In this document: piece after piece, positions 43,269-52,323 of the stretch
Layout of the letters: each line of letters begins with the position of its first letter
Numbering within the stretch: position 1 is the first letter of the stretch
Origin: a virus
IMG/VR virus record: IMGVR_UViG_3300004448_000116
Coordinates: 1 to 64,000 of that record
Length of the DNA: 64,000 bases
Direction: 5' to 3' (one strand)
Made by a program: the position numbers and the translations under genes
The notes under the pieces: generated by a model
What the model saw: only the letters and a program-made list of their open reading frames with translations
The model's database searches: none
Told to the model about the DNA's origin: nothing

Positions 43269-45308
43269 TCAACAATGGAACAGGGTATCTGTGCTAATAA
43301 CTTTGATGTGCTTTGGGTGCACCTTAATCTTGCTGTGAAGAAGCCCTTTATCGTCAGGTACAGGGATGGGAGCCTGTGTGATGACATAGTCATCAATCAA
43401 CAACCGCATCTGCTGGGCTCCGTTGCTGGCAGATGTGCTGGGCTTAGTGAAAAGCATCTCGATGATTGAACTGTCTGAGTTCACGGTGCCACTGACTTCA
43501 CGATGTGTGCGGAGTTCGTGCCATAGGAGAGGGTCACGGATGATGACATCCATTTCCAACTCAAATTCTTCACGGCCTTCACGAATGATGGAAGCGTTTC
43601 TGGTACCGCCGTATGGGACTTGCTTGATGGACCGGTTAGTGGAGTCAACGGTTTCTGGCACAGGCGTACCACCTACAACATGGAACGGCTCAACACCTGT
43701 CTTACCTCTCAATTCAAACGAAGAGATGTAGCCGATGTCTTGGTCGTATGCTTTGATGCTACTGTTGTAAAACATGAATGGCTTTTCAGAGCCCTTGGCT
43801 ATGCCTGCTTCTTTGCGTCCCTTCGCATCTGTTGCTGTGTTTTGGAACAATCTGTGAGCAGTGTACCTGTCACCTGCATTGCTACTTTCCAGACGGCCAG
43901 TGTCAGTATAACAAGAGAGCGCATCAAAGATGCACCGGTACTTAACCTCAGCATCAGTAGTGGCCGTCAATTCCCACTCAACAACTTTGCATCCACGGAA
44001 GATACGAGTCAGTTGTTTTGAGTCAGTCGAGGAGCCGGGTGCGTTGCTGTTCTCCAAGGGGTACGAGCCTACATCACGATTGCGAATGCTGTGCTCTATG
44101 CAGAAAGAAGGAACCGTTTCAGCAGAAAACAAGAGCCTACTGACCGGGTTTTGGATGCGCCCTGCATCATTTACATGAGGACTGCCTGTGGCGTTGTTGG
44201 AAGCAAATCTGAATGCATAGATACCGTCAGATGTAGTGTGTTCGTAATGAAGTGCATCATCAAGATAGCACCTGAATTTACTGCTTCCAAGGTCTTCGAT
44301 GGCAAGCACTCTGCGTATTTCGCTGGTGACTGTTTGGTCGAAATGATGGCTCTCGCTCGTGATGCCTGAACTGCCATGAGCAGGTGGCCAAAATTGCGAA
44401 GATGTTCCTTCAACACCCTTGTAATAAACGGTTGGTGCGAGAGTAGCATCTTGGAAAAGAATGTAGTCACCCACTGCCAGAGTGTGGTCACCAAAACCCA
44501 AACCATTGACATCAGCGTAGGTCTGTCCGGGGACGACTGTGGCTACCAATGTGTTGCCCTTGCTATACCCGTTGGCAAGCAATGAGGTATCGTTGATGGT
44601 TTCCCTGCCGAGGCTGTAATACAGCCAACGAGGATTATGAAGAGGCATCTCTATTTGACCGCCTCTGTGGTGGACCCGTCCTGTTTGTTGCAAAGCCGCT
44701 TGTCGCCCAAGACCTATGATGTGGTGCCGGAGGAGTTCAACCTCAGTGTCGGGCAATTTCATGTGCGAAGCCAAGCCAATGAACTGGTCAATGGTCGATA
44801 CCTCTTTGCTCGTGGTAGCGGCGCTGTTCATTGCAAAAGCAGTGTCCCCGCTGTAAATCGAAGGCAGTCCCAACGAATGGATAAAGAGCGAATCTCCAGC
44901 AGTGCTGGACCGATTATTTGTTGTGTGCTCCAGTGCAGGAACAATTTTGATTTGTGTTTCTGTACCAGAAAGCGTGTGGTCAACAATTGAATACACCCTG
45001 CTGTCAAATCCGTCAGAATAAAAATCAACAAACAGACCCGTCGTTCCCGCTACCCCGGAGGGATGAAAAGTCAACTTTTGTCCAATAAGCATACCAAGAG
45101 GTACCTTGAGGATGGTTTTTCCAGATTCAAAGATAGTGACATTGTCAGAGCCCGCATTGGTCTTGAACGCCAATGTTGTAAAATCAGGGGTGCTGGCCGA
45201 CCAAGTCGTCTGCCATGTGCACGGCTGACCTGATTGAATGTACAGTCCTGTTTCGTGTCCCATAAGGACTTCCGATACATCACCCTTGTACGCTTGGCCG
45301 CCAGACAT
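43269..45308 (-). CDS. Probable major tail tube protein (679 aa)
   Basis: Start ATG 45308 gives M-S-G-G-Q-A-Y. GTG 45320 is an alternative. The C-terminal half reads like phage tail tube proteins: E-F-E-L-E-M-D-V-I-I-R-D-P-L-L-W, then L-L-I-D-D-Y-V-I, and the ending P-D-D-K-G-L-L-H-S-K-I-K-V-H-P-K-H. The N-terminal 300 residues (G-H-E-T-G-L-Y-I-Q-S) add extra beta domains, making it much larger than a typical tube (150-250). It follows the tail-terminator gene as usual. A combined tube with surface decoration is the simplest reading. Confidence 0.65.
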   Translation of the reverse strand: MSGGQAYKGDVSEVLMGHETGLYIQSGQPCTWQTTWSASTPDFTTLAFKTNAGSDNVTIFESGKTILKVPLGMLIGQKLTFHPSGVAGTTGLFVDFYSDGFDSRVYSIVDHTLSGTETQIKIVPALEHTTNNRSSTAGDSLFIHSLGLPSIYSGDTAFAMNSAATTSKEVSTIDQFIGLASHMKLPDTEVELLRHHIIGLGRQAALQQTGRVHHRGGQIEMPLHNPRWLYYSLGRETINDTSLLANGYSKGNTLVATVVPGQTYADVNGLGFGDHTLAVGDYILFQDATLAPTVYYKGVEGTSSQFWPPAHGSSGITSESHHFDQTVTSEIRRVLAIEDLGSSKFRCYLDDALHYEHTTSDGIYAFRFASNNATGSPHVNDAGRIQNPVSRLLFSAETVPSFCIEHSIRNRDVGSYPLENSNAPGSSTDSKQLTRIFRGCKVVEWELTATTDAEVKYRCIFDALSCYTDTGRLESSNAGDRYTAHRLFQNTATDAKGRKEAGIAKGSEKPFMFYNSSIKAYDQDIGYISSFELRGKTGVEPFHVVGGTPVPETVDSTNRSIKQVPYGGTRNASIIREGREEFELEMDVIIRDPLLWHELRTHREVSGTVNSDSSIIEMLFTKPSTSASNGAQQMRLLIDDYVITQAPIPVPDDKGLLHSKIKVHPKHIKVISTDTLFHC

Positions 45309-45312
45309 GTTA

Positions 45313-45753
45313 TCACGCACCCACTGGGTCAGCCAGTACTACGACCTCAACTTGAAAAGTGTGCCGGAAGAGTTTCTTCGTCCGGTCGCTCAAATCAGTT
45401 CTGGTCTTGAAGAGCATACGGTCAAAGTTGACGCCGTCGCCTTTCCTATCAGCGTGTATCAAACGACGCAGTTCATCTTCCATAAGGCGCAGGTGAGCAC
45501 GGGACTTTGCTGTACGGATGTCAACAGTGATGTTGATGCGGGTCATGACAAAATTGTACAGGAGGTCGGGTACATCTTCGTTGTGCGCCGTTTCGTACAA
45601 AAGAACGAAGTCCGAGCGTTGTAGGTCCTGTCGCTTACCTCGTTCAGGCGTAGCGTCAGCAATGTCGAGGATGACTGGCTTGATGTTTTTTGTGTTGGCC
45701 CTGTTCCACTTCTCAAGCGTTTCAATAACGAGGTCGAGTGCTTCCTTTGCCAT
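45313..45753 (-). CDS. Tail completion/terminator protein (146 aa)
   Basis: Size, position between connector and tail tube, and an alternating alpha/beta pattern (L-V-I-E-T-L-E-K-W ... I-N-I-T-V-D-I-R-T) with a C-terminal strand V-E-V-V-V-L fit a tail terminator or head-closure protein of long-tailed viruses. It caps the tail tube before head joining. The sequence itself is not recognised as a specific family. Confidence 0.55.
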   Translation of the reverse strand: MAKEALDLVIETLEKWNRANTKNIKPVILDIADATPERGKRQDLQRSDFVLLYETAHNEDVPDLLYNFVMTRINITVDIRTAKSRAHLRLMEDELRRLIHADRKGDGVNFDRMLFKTRTDLSDRTKKLFRHTFQVEVVVLADPVGA

Positions 45754-45762
45754 ACATAACCC

Positions 45763-48036
45763 TCACTCAAACACAACGACTTCTTTGTAGCGAGTCAAAA
45801 TTGAATTGGCTTCCTTCTTCCACATCTCTGCCTTTTGTGCAAGCGTAATGTTCTGACTGCCTTCTGGGATGAGTACGCTTCTGTCGTCAGCCATGATGAG
45901 GTCGACGGCGACGAGTTTGGTTGCCGCTTCTTCGATTGCTTTTTCCAAGTACCGCTCGCCATAGATGTAGGATGCCTTGATTGCGTTGAACTCAAAGAAC
46001 GGGTACGAGTTGTTGAAGTAAATGATACCCATTTCGTGGTCGAGCCACCAATCCTTAAGTCGTCCTTGGTCACCGCCTGCGTCTGAGAATGCACCGATGT
46101 CTGACTGGAAGAAGTATTGAGAAACCTCAACACCCTCTGTGTCTAACTGAGTCAGGGCGGCTGAGCCGCCTAAAGCGGCTACGCCTGTCAGTGATTTTTT
46201 GTCAACACCTACACCTGTGTAAGAGAACACTCTTGTCGCTGTACCATTTAGAATCATGAAAATTCCTTTCTTAGGCCAGTCATCAGTTGATGCAAAGGAG
46301 AATACTGTCGATGAACTGTCAGACCTTACACCCGCATAGGCCAGAACCCCCGTGTATGTTGTCGGAGTTGATACCCGAATGTGGTCACCTACGAAAGAAG
46401 AAAAGGTTGCTATTTCTGTACCTGAAAGGGTGAAAATTTTAGCACCAGAAGAAAAGGTGTGTGACTTTGAGCCGGATGTTCTCAAGTAAAATTGATTGAA
46501 TAGTGTAGCCCCGGCGCTCAATTTAGCAACAGGTGAAGAAAATGTCAAGGCAGGAGTTGAGTCGTTTGCCGTCACGACTGTTCCATAAGCGTCACCATTT
46601 GAATCGTGTATGGAAGAAGAATCTCCAGAAGAAAGGTAGCCAGAGTTTGTAATTGGTCTGTCGGTTGATGCAAGCAAAACCTTTAGAAAATCGTGTATTA
46701 CTTCTCCAGTACCCGGTCTGTTGCCGGATGGGATTGCTTCTGCAAATGTAATTTGATAACCGCCCGAACTGCCCCCAAAGGAAGATATGACGCCCATTAA
46801 GGCTCCACCTGCTGTAAAAACAGATTGACCCGTGGTAAATGAACTGGCGGGGTTATTGGCTCCACTTTGCAGGACCACCGTGGTAAAACTACCTATGTAC
46901 CCATTTACGGTTAGACTGGTGTCTGGTGCCGGGTAAGAAGCCACTGTTAATGCGTTGCTAACGGCTGTTAGTCCAGTAAGGTGATAGCCAATTGCTGTCG
47001 TGGTGGTGCGATTAGCCGTTTGGGAGATTTGCAAATTTTCTAAATCCGTTGCGGCGATTTGCAAACCTTCGCCGCCTTTGGTCTGACGCATGCTTGTGAC
47101 TTTCAACTTACCATTACCATAATCTGAATTGGCACTTGCCAACGCCTCATTATGCACAGCGATGTTATCGGTTGAGCCTTCCAATATGAATGTAGGAGTG
47201 AATTCAACAGCAGTCTTAGACACACGGTCCTCTCTGTTGATAAGGTCGGCAAGATTCTGTGCTGTACTGACTTTGTCAAAGTCGGCTCGCCATTTGTTAG
47301 TGGCATCTGAACCTTCCTCCAAAGTAGCAATGCTACCGTTTGATAAGGCCAGATATATTTTTTCACCGGCTAATGCGTCTTCATTTACGATTTCTATGCG
47401 AGCCTCTGCCGAGCCAATCTCACGATAGTTCTCGCCCTGCCACATCTCAATGCGCAAGATTTGCTGAACATTGCGGAAGAGCAGTGGGGCTGTACCAACA
47501 TAGTCCGTAAAGTACCGTCGGCGGTATGGCTTGTAAGTGTCGAAGTTGATGTACTCGGCAACTACGAGGTAGGGTCGCCAAGCATTGTGAGTGTAATTGT
47601 CGATACGGTCCTGTATCTCTTTGATACGCTGTTCGACATGTGCTTTGGTCACGCCACGGCGCTTGGATGTGAATGACGCTGTGTTCTGTACATAGGTGTT
47701 CTTTGCCAAGGTGTATGTAGCGGCAGTGACTGTACCACTTTCAAAAGGCAACTTGACACCTGTGGTGTGCGTAGTAGGCGCAGATATTTTCTTTTCAATA
47801 CCCAAAGGGTCATCATCAGAATAGATGAAGATAGTGTCACCAGCACTGAACCCGTGTTCACGAAAGTCATTACCTGTGACAAACACGCCGTTTGTTGCAG
47901 AGTCTGCGCTTACGAGAACAGCCTCTCCCGGTCCAATACCAAGAAGGTCTGCTACCTTCTGTGCGCTCGTGTACACAATCGCTTCTGGATGCAGAGGGCG
48001 GGTTTCTGCTTCACCGGGACTGAATACTGCTGGCAT
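45763..48036 (-). CDS. Head-tail connector protein with large beta insert (757 aa)
   Basis: The two ends look like a head-tail adaptor: Y-T-S-A-Q-K-V-A-D-L-L-G-I near the start, a helix around 127-155 (V-E-Q-R-I-K-E-I-Q-D-R-I-D), and C-terminal helices (Y-L-E-K-A-I-E-E-A-A-T-K-L, then W-K-K-E-A-N-S-I-L). Between about 200 and 690 lies a Ser/Thr/Gly-rich beta region suggestive of Ig-like or decoration domains exposed on the virion neck. Adaptors are usually 100-200 residues, so the insert makes this protein unusual. It lies directly upstream of the tail terminator gene. Confidence 0.55.
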   Translation of the reverse strand: MPAVFSPGEAETRPLHPEAIVYTSAQKVADLLGIGPGEAVLVSADSATNGVFVTGNDFREHGFSAGDTIFIYSDDDPLGIEKKISAPTTHTTGVKLPFESGTVTAATYTLAKNTYVQNTASFTSKRRGVTKAHVEQRIKEIQDRIDNYTHNAWRPYLVVAEYINFDTYKPYRRRYFTDYVGTAPLLFRNVQQILRIEMWQGENYREIGSAEARIEIVNEDALAGEKIYLALSNGSIATLEEGSDATNKWRADFDKVSTAQNLADLINREDRVSKTAVEFTPTFILEGSTDNIAVHNEALASANSDYGNGKLKVTSMRQTKGGEGLQIAATDLENLQISQTANRTTTTAIGYHLTGLTAVSNALTVASYPAPDTSLTVNGYIGSFTTVVLQSGANNPASSFTTGQSVFTAGGALMGVISSFGGSSGGYQITFAEAIPSGNRPGTGEVIHDFLKVLLASTDRPITNSGYLSSGDSSSIHDSNGDAYGTVVTANDSTPALTFSSPVAKLSAGATLFNQFYLRTSGSKSHTFSSGAKIFTLSGTEIATFSSFVGDHIRVSTPTTYTGVLAYAGVRSDSSSTVFSFASTDDWPKKGIFMILNGTATRVFSYTGVGVDKKSLTGVAALGGSAALTQLDTEGVEVSQYFFQSDIGAFSDAGGDQGRLKDWWLDHEMGIIYFNNSYPFFEFNAIKASYIYGERYLEKAIEEAATKLVAVDLIMADDRSVLIPEGSQNITLAQKAEMWKKEANSILTRYKEVVVFE

Positions 48037-48042
48037 TGAACA

Positions 48043-50571
48043 TCACACGCCCTTGTAATACAAGTCGTGCTGGATTCCTTTTAGAAGTTGCGTTCCAAGT
48101 GACATTGGGAAACCTGTTTCGACATTATCGTCGCCACCAGTAGGATTCATTGCTTCGTTGATGTATCTTGCAATCCTTTCCTCAGGAGTTTCTGGTTCTG
48201 GTGGAGGTGGTGCATTTTGACCTTGCGTGAAGTCGATTTTAGGAGTATTTGCTTCAAACTTTTCATCACGCTTTTTACCTCTTTGGTTGAGGCGTTCTAT
48301 CTGTGCATCAGGCTGAACTGCTCCGACTCTGTCGAGTGTGCTGTCAAAGGCTTGTGCTTCTGCGCTCTGCTCTTCCGTGACTGGCATAACTGCTCCACGA
48401 GCCTGACTTGGAAGACCTTGGATTGGTGCGTTAGGGTCAAAGCCTCCACGCTTTGCTCCGACTTTAAGTTCGGATGGTGCGTTTTCCATGTCCACGACAT
48501 TACCTTGCTGGAAGTCCCGAGCAAGACCAGCAAGACCAGCAGTAGGTGCAGGAGTACCAGCCGCTCTGCGAGCACCCGACCTTCCTTCTGTGAGGGATTG
48601 GTATGCCAACTCAGCAGTGTTTTTCTCCTGAATCAATCGTTGTAAATCTGCTTCCATTCGTTCTTGCATGGGGTTCTTACGACCTCTTTGTCGCAGTTGT
48701 GCTGTTTTTTCGCCTTCTTCTGCAATCCGTTCACGCTGAGCATTTATCGCTTCTCTTTTTTGTTGAACCGTGTTCCTTGCATCATCAATGTTCATTCCGC
48801 CTTCAAGTCCAGCACGGCCTTGCATAGCCTCTTCGATTTGTCGTTGCATGTCGCTTTGCACAATGCCTAACTCATCAGGTCTTTCTGCCTCGGTTCTTTG
48901 GTGAATCATCATAGCAGATTGAAGAGCGTCTTCAATAGAGTCGTCTGTTCGTTCCGTACCAAAACCAAATTGGCTGGCAGGGGTACCAAACATTTCATCA
49001 GCCTTATCTTGAGTCATCAAAGGTCGTTGCGCTCCTGCTCCATATCCTCCTTGCTCCTCAAATCTCTTCTCTTCTCTTTCGGCAAATTCACGACGGGCCC
49101 TGTCATCAGTCAAGTCAATTGCATCAAGCCGGTCCATAGCGAAATTTTTGAATCGTTCAAATTCTTTTGGATTTGCCTGTGCCTTGTCTGCACCGAATGT
49201 GTTTAGGATTCGTTGGTCCAACCGTGAGGACTCTGTTTCAGAATCAGGCTTGCGTTGAACTACACCTTGTACATCGACCTTTTCTCCTTGTCCTACGGTG
49301 AGTTCTTGGAGGTCTTCTGCACTCATGGTTTCTTCATCATTTCGGTCTATTTGTGCAAACGCCGCCGCTAAGGTAGGATTTCCTTCGGGAATAGCATCGG
49401 GGAAATGCTCTCGCATCATTTCCACAGCAAGTTGTTCTTGCTGACTTGGGACAGTGACTTGAGGGAAATTGCGCTTTACTTGTGCAAGTACCTCTTCCGG
49501 TGTGGATGGTATGCTCTTATCTGTGACGGCCAGCCCTTGTGCGTTGACAAGGTTAGCCAATACATTGGGGTCTTCCCGCATAGCATGCAAGGCCATACCA
49601 ATCTGCATTTGCATTCTTTCATCCCTGTCATCTTGAGTCGTAGTCTTTCGGTCAGCCATGTGAGGATAGCCAAACAATTGAGCCGCTCTTTGTGGCTCTC
49701 TGCTGATAAATCTGTGAAGGAATTTACTCATAGGTATTTGGTCCCGTGGCCCCTTCCGTGAACGGAAGTAAGGGCTGGCACCCGACGGGTCCTGTACAAG
49801 CATGTTGTGGCTAAGACCTGCGTCTTGTACTCCACCTTCTTCATTTTCGACGATGACTCTTTTCAACCGACCATCTTCGGTCAGCACCTTACGAGCCCTT
49901 GCTCCGAGGCCGTGCTTGAAGCCCGGTGGAATAGCAACAGACTCGGCGTCTGGTTGCATTGGTGCAGACGGCTGTGCTTCGGCTTCGGTAGGAGCAGGGC
50001 GAGTAATATCGTCAAATGAAACATTAGCCTGTTCCATAATTTCCTTCCTGTCGGCTTCGCTAAGCCCTGCTTGCTGTATCAATTTCTCCAAAGGTATCTC
50101 TTTCTTTGTTTTAGGGTCAAATGTTTTGCCTCCCGTAAGGGCTTGGTTCATCAATTGGTTCTTTACCTCTTGCTTTGAACTTTCGTCGGTTCTTTCAGCC
50201 AATTCTTCGCCTAAGAACCTCATTCTTTCTTCTTCGCCCATGCCTGCAACTTTTGCATTCCGAGCGACTTGTCGCTCTTCTTCTTCCTGTTCTCTGGCTT
50301 GTGCAATCAAATCTTCGGCACTTAGTTCACCCGGTTCAAATGTGGGCTCATCACGAGGTACAGCCGTTGATTTAGGTTTTGCCTGAGCCTCTCTTAGGTC
50401 CTTGTCGTAAGCAAGTCTGGCATCAAAATTATTACGATAAAATTGCATGTATCTTTTAAGACTGTCGCCTGCTTTCGGGCCGACCTTTTTCTCGCTACTG
50501 GTAAAATTTCGCATGCCCTCTTCATCATCGATTTTCAAGATGTTTCCTTTGCGTACAAGTATTCTGCTCAT
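48043..50571 (-). CDS. Large charged helical virion protein (842 aa)
   Basis: Rich in Glu, Gln, Arg and Ala with many predicted helices (E-L-S-A-E-D-L-I-A-Q-A-R-E-Q-E-E-E-E) and a disordered Pro-rich end (P-P-P-P-E-P-E-T-P-E-E-R). No transmembrane segment or catalytic motif seen. The N-terminus (I-L-V-R-K-G-N-I-L-K-I) is a short beta unit. Located between head-surface genes and the connector, it could be an internal head or ejected protein. I do not recognise it. Confidence 0.55.
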   Translation of the reverse strand: MSRILVRKGNILKIDDEEGMRNFTSSEKKVGPKAGDSLKRYMQFYRNNFDARLAYDKDLREAQAKPKSTAVPRDEPTFEPGELSAEDLIAQAREQEEEERQVARNAKVAGMGEEERMRFLGEELAERTDESSKQEVKNQLMNQALTGGKTFDPKTKKEIPLEKLIQQAGLSEADRKEIMEQANVSFDDITRPAPTEAEAQPSAPMQPDAESVAIPPGFKHGLGARARKVLTEDGRLKRVIVENEEGGVQDAGLSHNMLVQDPSGASPYFRSRKGPRDQIPMSKFLHRFISREPQRAAQLFGYPHMADRKTTTQDDRDERMQMQIGMALHAMREDPNVLANLVNAQGLAVTDKSIPSTPEEVLAQVKRNFPQVTVPSQQEQLAVEMMREHFPDAIPEGNPTLAAAFAQIDRNDEETMSAEDLQELTVGQGEKVDVQGVVQRKPDSETESSRLDQRILNTFGADKAQANPKEFERFKNFAMDRLDAIDLTDDRARREFAEREEKRFEEQGGYGAGAQRPLMTQDKADEMFGTPASQFGFGTERTDDSIEDALQSAMMIHQRTEAERPDELGIVQSDMQRQIEEAMQGRAGLEGGMNIDDARNTVQQKREAINAQRERIAEEGEKTAQLRQRGRKNPMQERMEADLQRLIQEKNTAELAYQSLTEGRSGARRAAGTPAPTAGLAGLARDFQQGNVVDMENAPSELKVGAKRGGFDPNAPIQGLPSQARGAVMPVTEEQSAEAQAFDSTLDRVGAVQPDAQIERLNQRGKKRDEKFEANTPKIDFTQGQNAPPPPEPETPEERIARYINEAMNPTGGDDNVETGFPMSLGTQLLKGIQHDLYYKGV

Positions 50572-50576
50572 TCATG

Positions 50577-50870
50577 TCACGCTCCAGATTCATCGTGTGT
50601 TCCAAGATTGAAGTCCATTTTTTGATTACAGGTTCGACATTTGTCGACCCAGCAGAAGTACAGCATGCCGCACGCCTTACACCGTGTACCTGAGCCGATG
50701 TTCATAACATCTGCGGCTTTACTGGTACGAACCCGTTGCTTTTGAGTGATGCCCTCTAACGGACGCTCTGTGTTAAACACTGAGCCACTGCCGTAAGATT
50801 CTGCAAGCCGGATGCCACGCTTCTGCAAGCGTTCGATTTCTTCCAAGCCAAGGTTGTTCTGTGACTCCAT
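50577..50870 (-). CDS. Zinc-ribbon protein in the head module (97 aa)
   Basis: The N-terminal half is a helix (L-E-E-I-E-R-L-Q-K-R-G-I-R-L). The C-terminal half holds C64-K-A-C67 and C78-R-T-C81, with C73 between, a zinc ribbon. Starts at ATG 50870 and ends five bases before the next gene. It may be a neck or head-maturation factor. It is one of several Cys-rich small proteins of this virus. Confidence 0.6.
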   Translation of the reverse strand: MESQNNLGLEEIERLQKRGIRLAESYGSGSVFNTERPLEGITQKQRVRTSKAADVMNIGSGTRCKACGMLYFCWVDKCRTCNQKMDFNLGTHDESGA

Positions 50871-50879
50871 TCAATCGCC

Positions 50880-51098
50880 TCAGACCAAGTAAGTGACGAG
50901 AAAATAATGGTTGCCAAGTGACATGAAAGGCTCGATAGAGAAAAGAGCGGTAGTGTTGGCGGCCGCTATTTCTGTACCGCCATTACCACCTATTGCACGG
51001 AGGTCAGATTGTATAAGGTCAGACGCTGTACCATCGGCCATAGCCTTGGGACTGTAAGGACCAATGACCCGAGAGCCATACCCTTGTAAAAGTGCCAT
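50880..51098 (-). CDS. Small head-module protein (72 aa)
   Basis: Short protein with G-Y-G-S-R-V-I-G-P-Y near the start and a beta-rich C-terminus (F-M-S-L-G-N-H-Y-F-L-V-T-Y-L). Its start and spacing are clear (ATG 51098). The position in a run of small genes behind the capsid gene suggests a virion surface protein. Function unknown. Confidence 0.55.
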   Translation of the reverse strand: MALLQGYGSRVIGPYSPKAMADGTASDLIQSDLRAIGGNGGTEIAAANTTALFSIEPFMSLGNHYFLVTYLV

Positions 51099-51109
51099 CG
51101 TTAGTCACC

Positions 51110-51442
51110 TCAAGAGCGGCGACCGATTACGAGGAAAGTTCCAGCCTTTGCAGTACCACCGGCTTGACCGGGAGTAATTGTGATTGTCGTACCTGCAAAG
51201 ACTGCCAAATCAGTCATCTTTGTGACAACTGCATCGGATTCGTCCGCCGCCGAACCTTCTTCGACTGGTTGGTCGTGAAGGGATGATGGATTGACGATGA
51301 TTGCGTCGATGCTGGAAAGCCTGTCTGCCAATGCAATAGTCACTGCACCTGCACCATCTCCAGCAGTATAACTGCCTGTGACAATCATTCGGTCACCGAA
51401 AACGGTTGGTCGAGGGTCGATTGTTGCTGTTGTGTTTGCCAT
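51110..51442 (-). CDS. Small beta-rich protein, possible capsid decoration (110 aa)
   Basis: The sequence A-D-R-L-S-S-I-D-A-I-I-V-N-P followed by strands T-T-I-T-I-T-P-G and T-F-L-V-I-G resembles a small beta-sandwich. The start ATG 51442 overlaps the previous stop by one base (TAATG). It is one of three consecutive small beta proteins after the major capsid gene, a usual place for decoration proteins. Confidence 0.5.
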   Translation of the reverse strand: MANTTATIDPRPTVFGDRMIVTGSYTAGDGAGAVTIALADRLSSIDAIIVNPSSLHDQPVEEGSAADESDAVVTKMTDLAVFAGTTITITPGQAGGTAKAGTFLVIGRRS

Positions 51443-51861
51443 TATTGTTCATCTCCTGTTGTTGGTTCTGGTTGTGCCTCTGCGGGTTCTTCTGCGACTG
51501 GCGCAGGTTCTTCCGGCTCTGGTACAGGCTCTGGTGCGGGTTCTGGGTTAAGAACATTTTCGACCATGCCAAGGAGGGTGCCTTTGGTTGCGTACTTACC
51601 AACCGTTGCACCGTTGTCCTTTAGCCAAGCCGTGATGTCCTTTCGTGTCCAGCCCTCATCAGGTAAGCCATCTTCACCGAGGTCTGTGGTCACAGGTTCT
51701 GGATTGTCGCCTTCGATTATCCACCATTTGGCAGAGAACCGGTGACGGTATTCGTTCAAGAACTCCTGTGTCACTTCCAATGGTTGCTGGCGAATCGCCA
51801 CCAATCGTGTACAAGGAACCCTTCGTTCATAGAAGGGACCCAGTGAAGTCACCGTAGGCAC
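51442..51861 (-). CDS. HeH/SAP-like domain protein with Pro/Glu tail (139 aa)
   Basis: Starts at GTG 51861 with GAGGTGG four bases upstream. Residues about 68-103 (W-T-R-K-D-I-T-A-W-L-K-D-N-G, then T-K-G-T-L-L-G-M-V-E) have the helix-extension-helix pattern of SAP/HeH domains, which bind DNA and occur in phage head-tail proteins. The last 35 residues are a repetitive P-E-P-A-P-E-P-V-P tail. A DNA- or capsid-contacting neck protein is plausible. Confidence 0.6.
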   Translation of the reverse strand: MPTVTSLGPFYERRVPCTRLVAIRQQPLEVTQEFLNEYRHRFSAKWWIIEGDNPEPVTTDLGEDGLPDEGWTRKDITAWLKDNGATVGKYATKGTLLGMVENVLNPEPAPEPVPEPEEPAPVAEEPAEAQPEPTTGDEQ

Positions 51862-51870
51862 TTAACCACC

Positions 51871-52284
51871 TCAAGATACGATGGCCATAAAGCCAGTACT
51901 GCCGGTTAAATTGCCTTCACAAGCAAATGTGATTGCCGATGTTCCGAGCCCTGCGTCCACTGAGCAAGAAGTCGATGCGACTCCTGAGCCGCCGATTACG
52001 ATTGCGTGAACCGTGTCTGAATCTCCGCCGATAGTCATTACATTGTTGTTCTGCACCAAAGTGCAAGTCCCAACAATCAATTTGAGGCCACGGCCTGCTG
52101 TGTTGGTTGTGTCGTCATTGGTTGCTTGGAAACCAGTGATGCTACCGGGGTATGCACCGGTTGCACCAGCGGCACCATCAAGCCAGCGTATGCCGTCGTT
52201 GAGGGCACCTGCATAAAGGTCCAATTCAAAATCGACGGTCATTACGCCGCCTGCGCCTGTTGTTCGTGTAAAAGTTGTTGCCAT
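51871..52284 (-). CDS. Small beta-rich protein, possible capsid decoration (137 aa)
   Basis: First gene after the major capsid protein. N-terminal M-T-V-D-F-E-L-D-L-Y followed by Gly/Thr/Ala-rich strands (G-L-K-L-I-V-G-T-C-T-L-V) with few charges. Composition and position fit a capsid decoration or fibre protein. GGAGATG precedes its ATG. The family is not recognised. Confidence 0.55.
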   Translation of the reverse strand: MATTFTRTTGAGGVMTVDFELDLYAGALNDGIRWLDGAAGATGAYPGSITGFQATNDDTTNTAGRGLKLIVGTCTLVQNNNVMTIGGDSDTVHAIVIGGSGVASTSCSVDAGLGTSAITFACEGNLTGSTGFMAIVS

Positions 52285-52323
52285 ATTTGTTCATCTCCAT
52301 ATTTTTTTTGTTCACCATCAATC

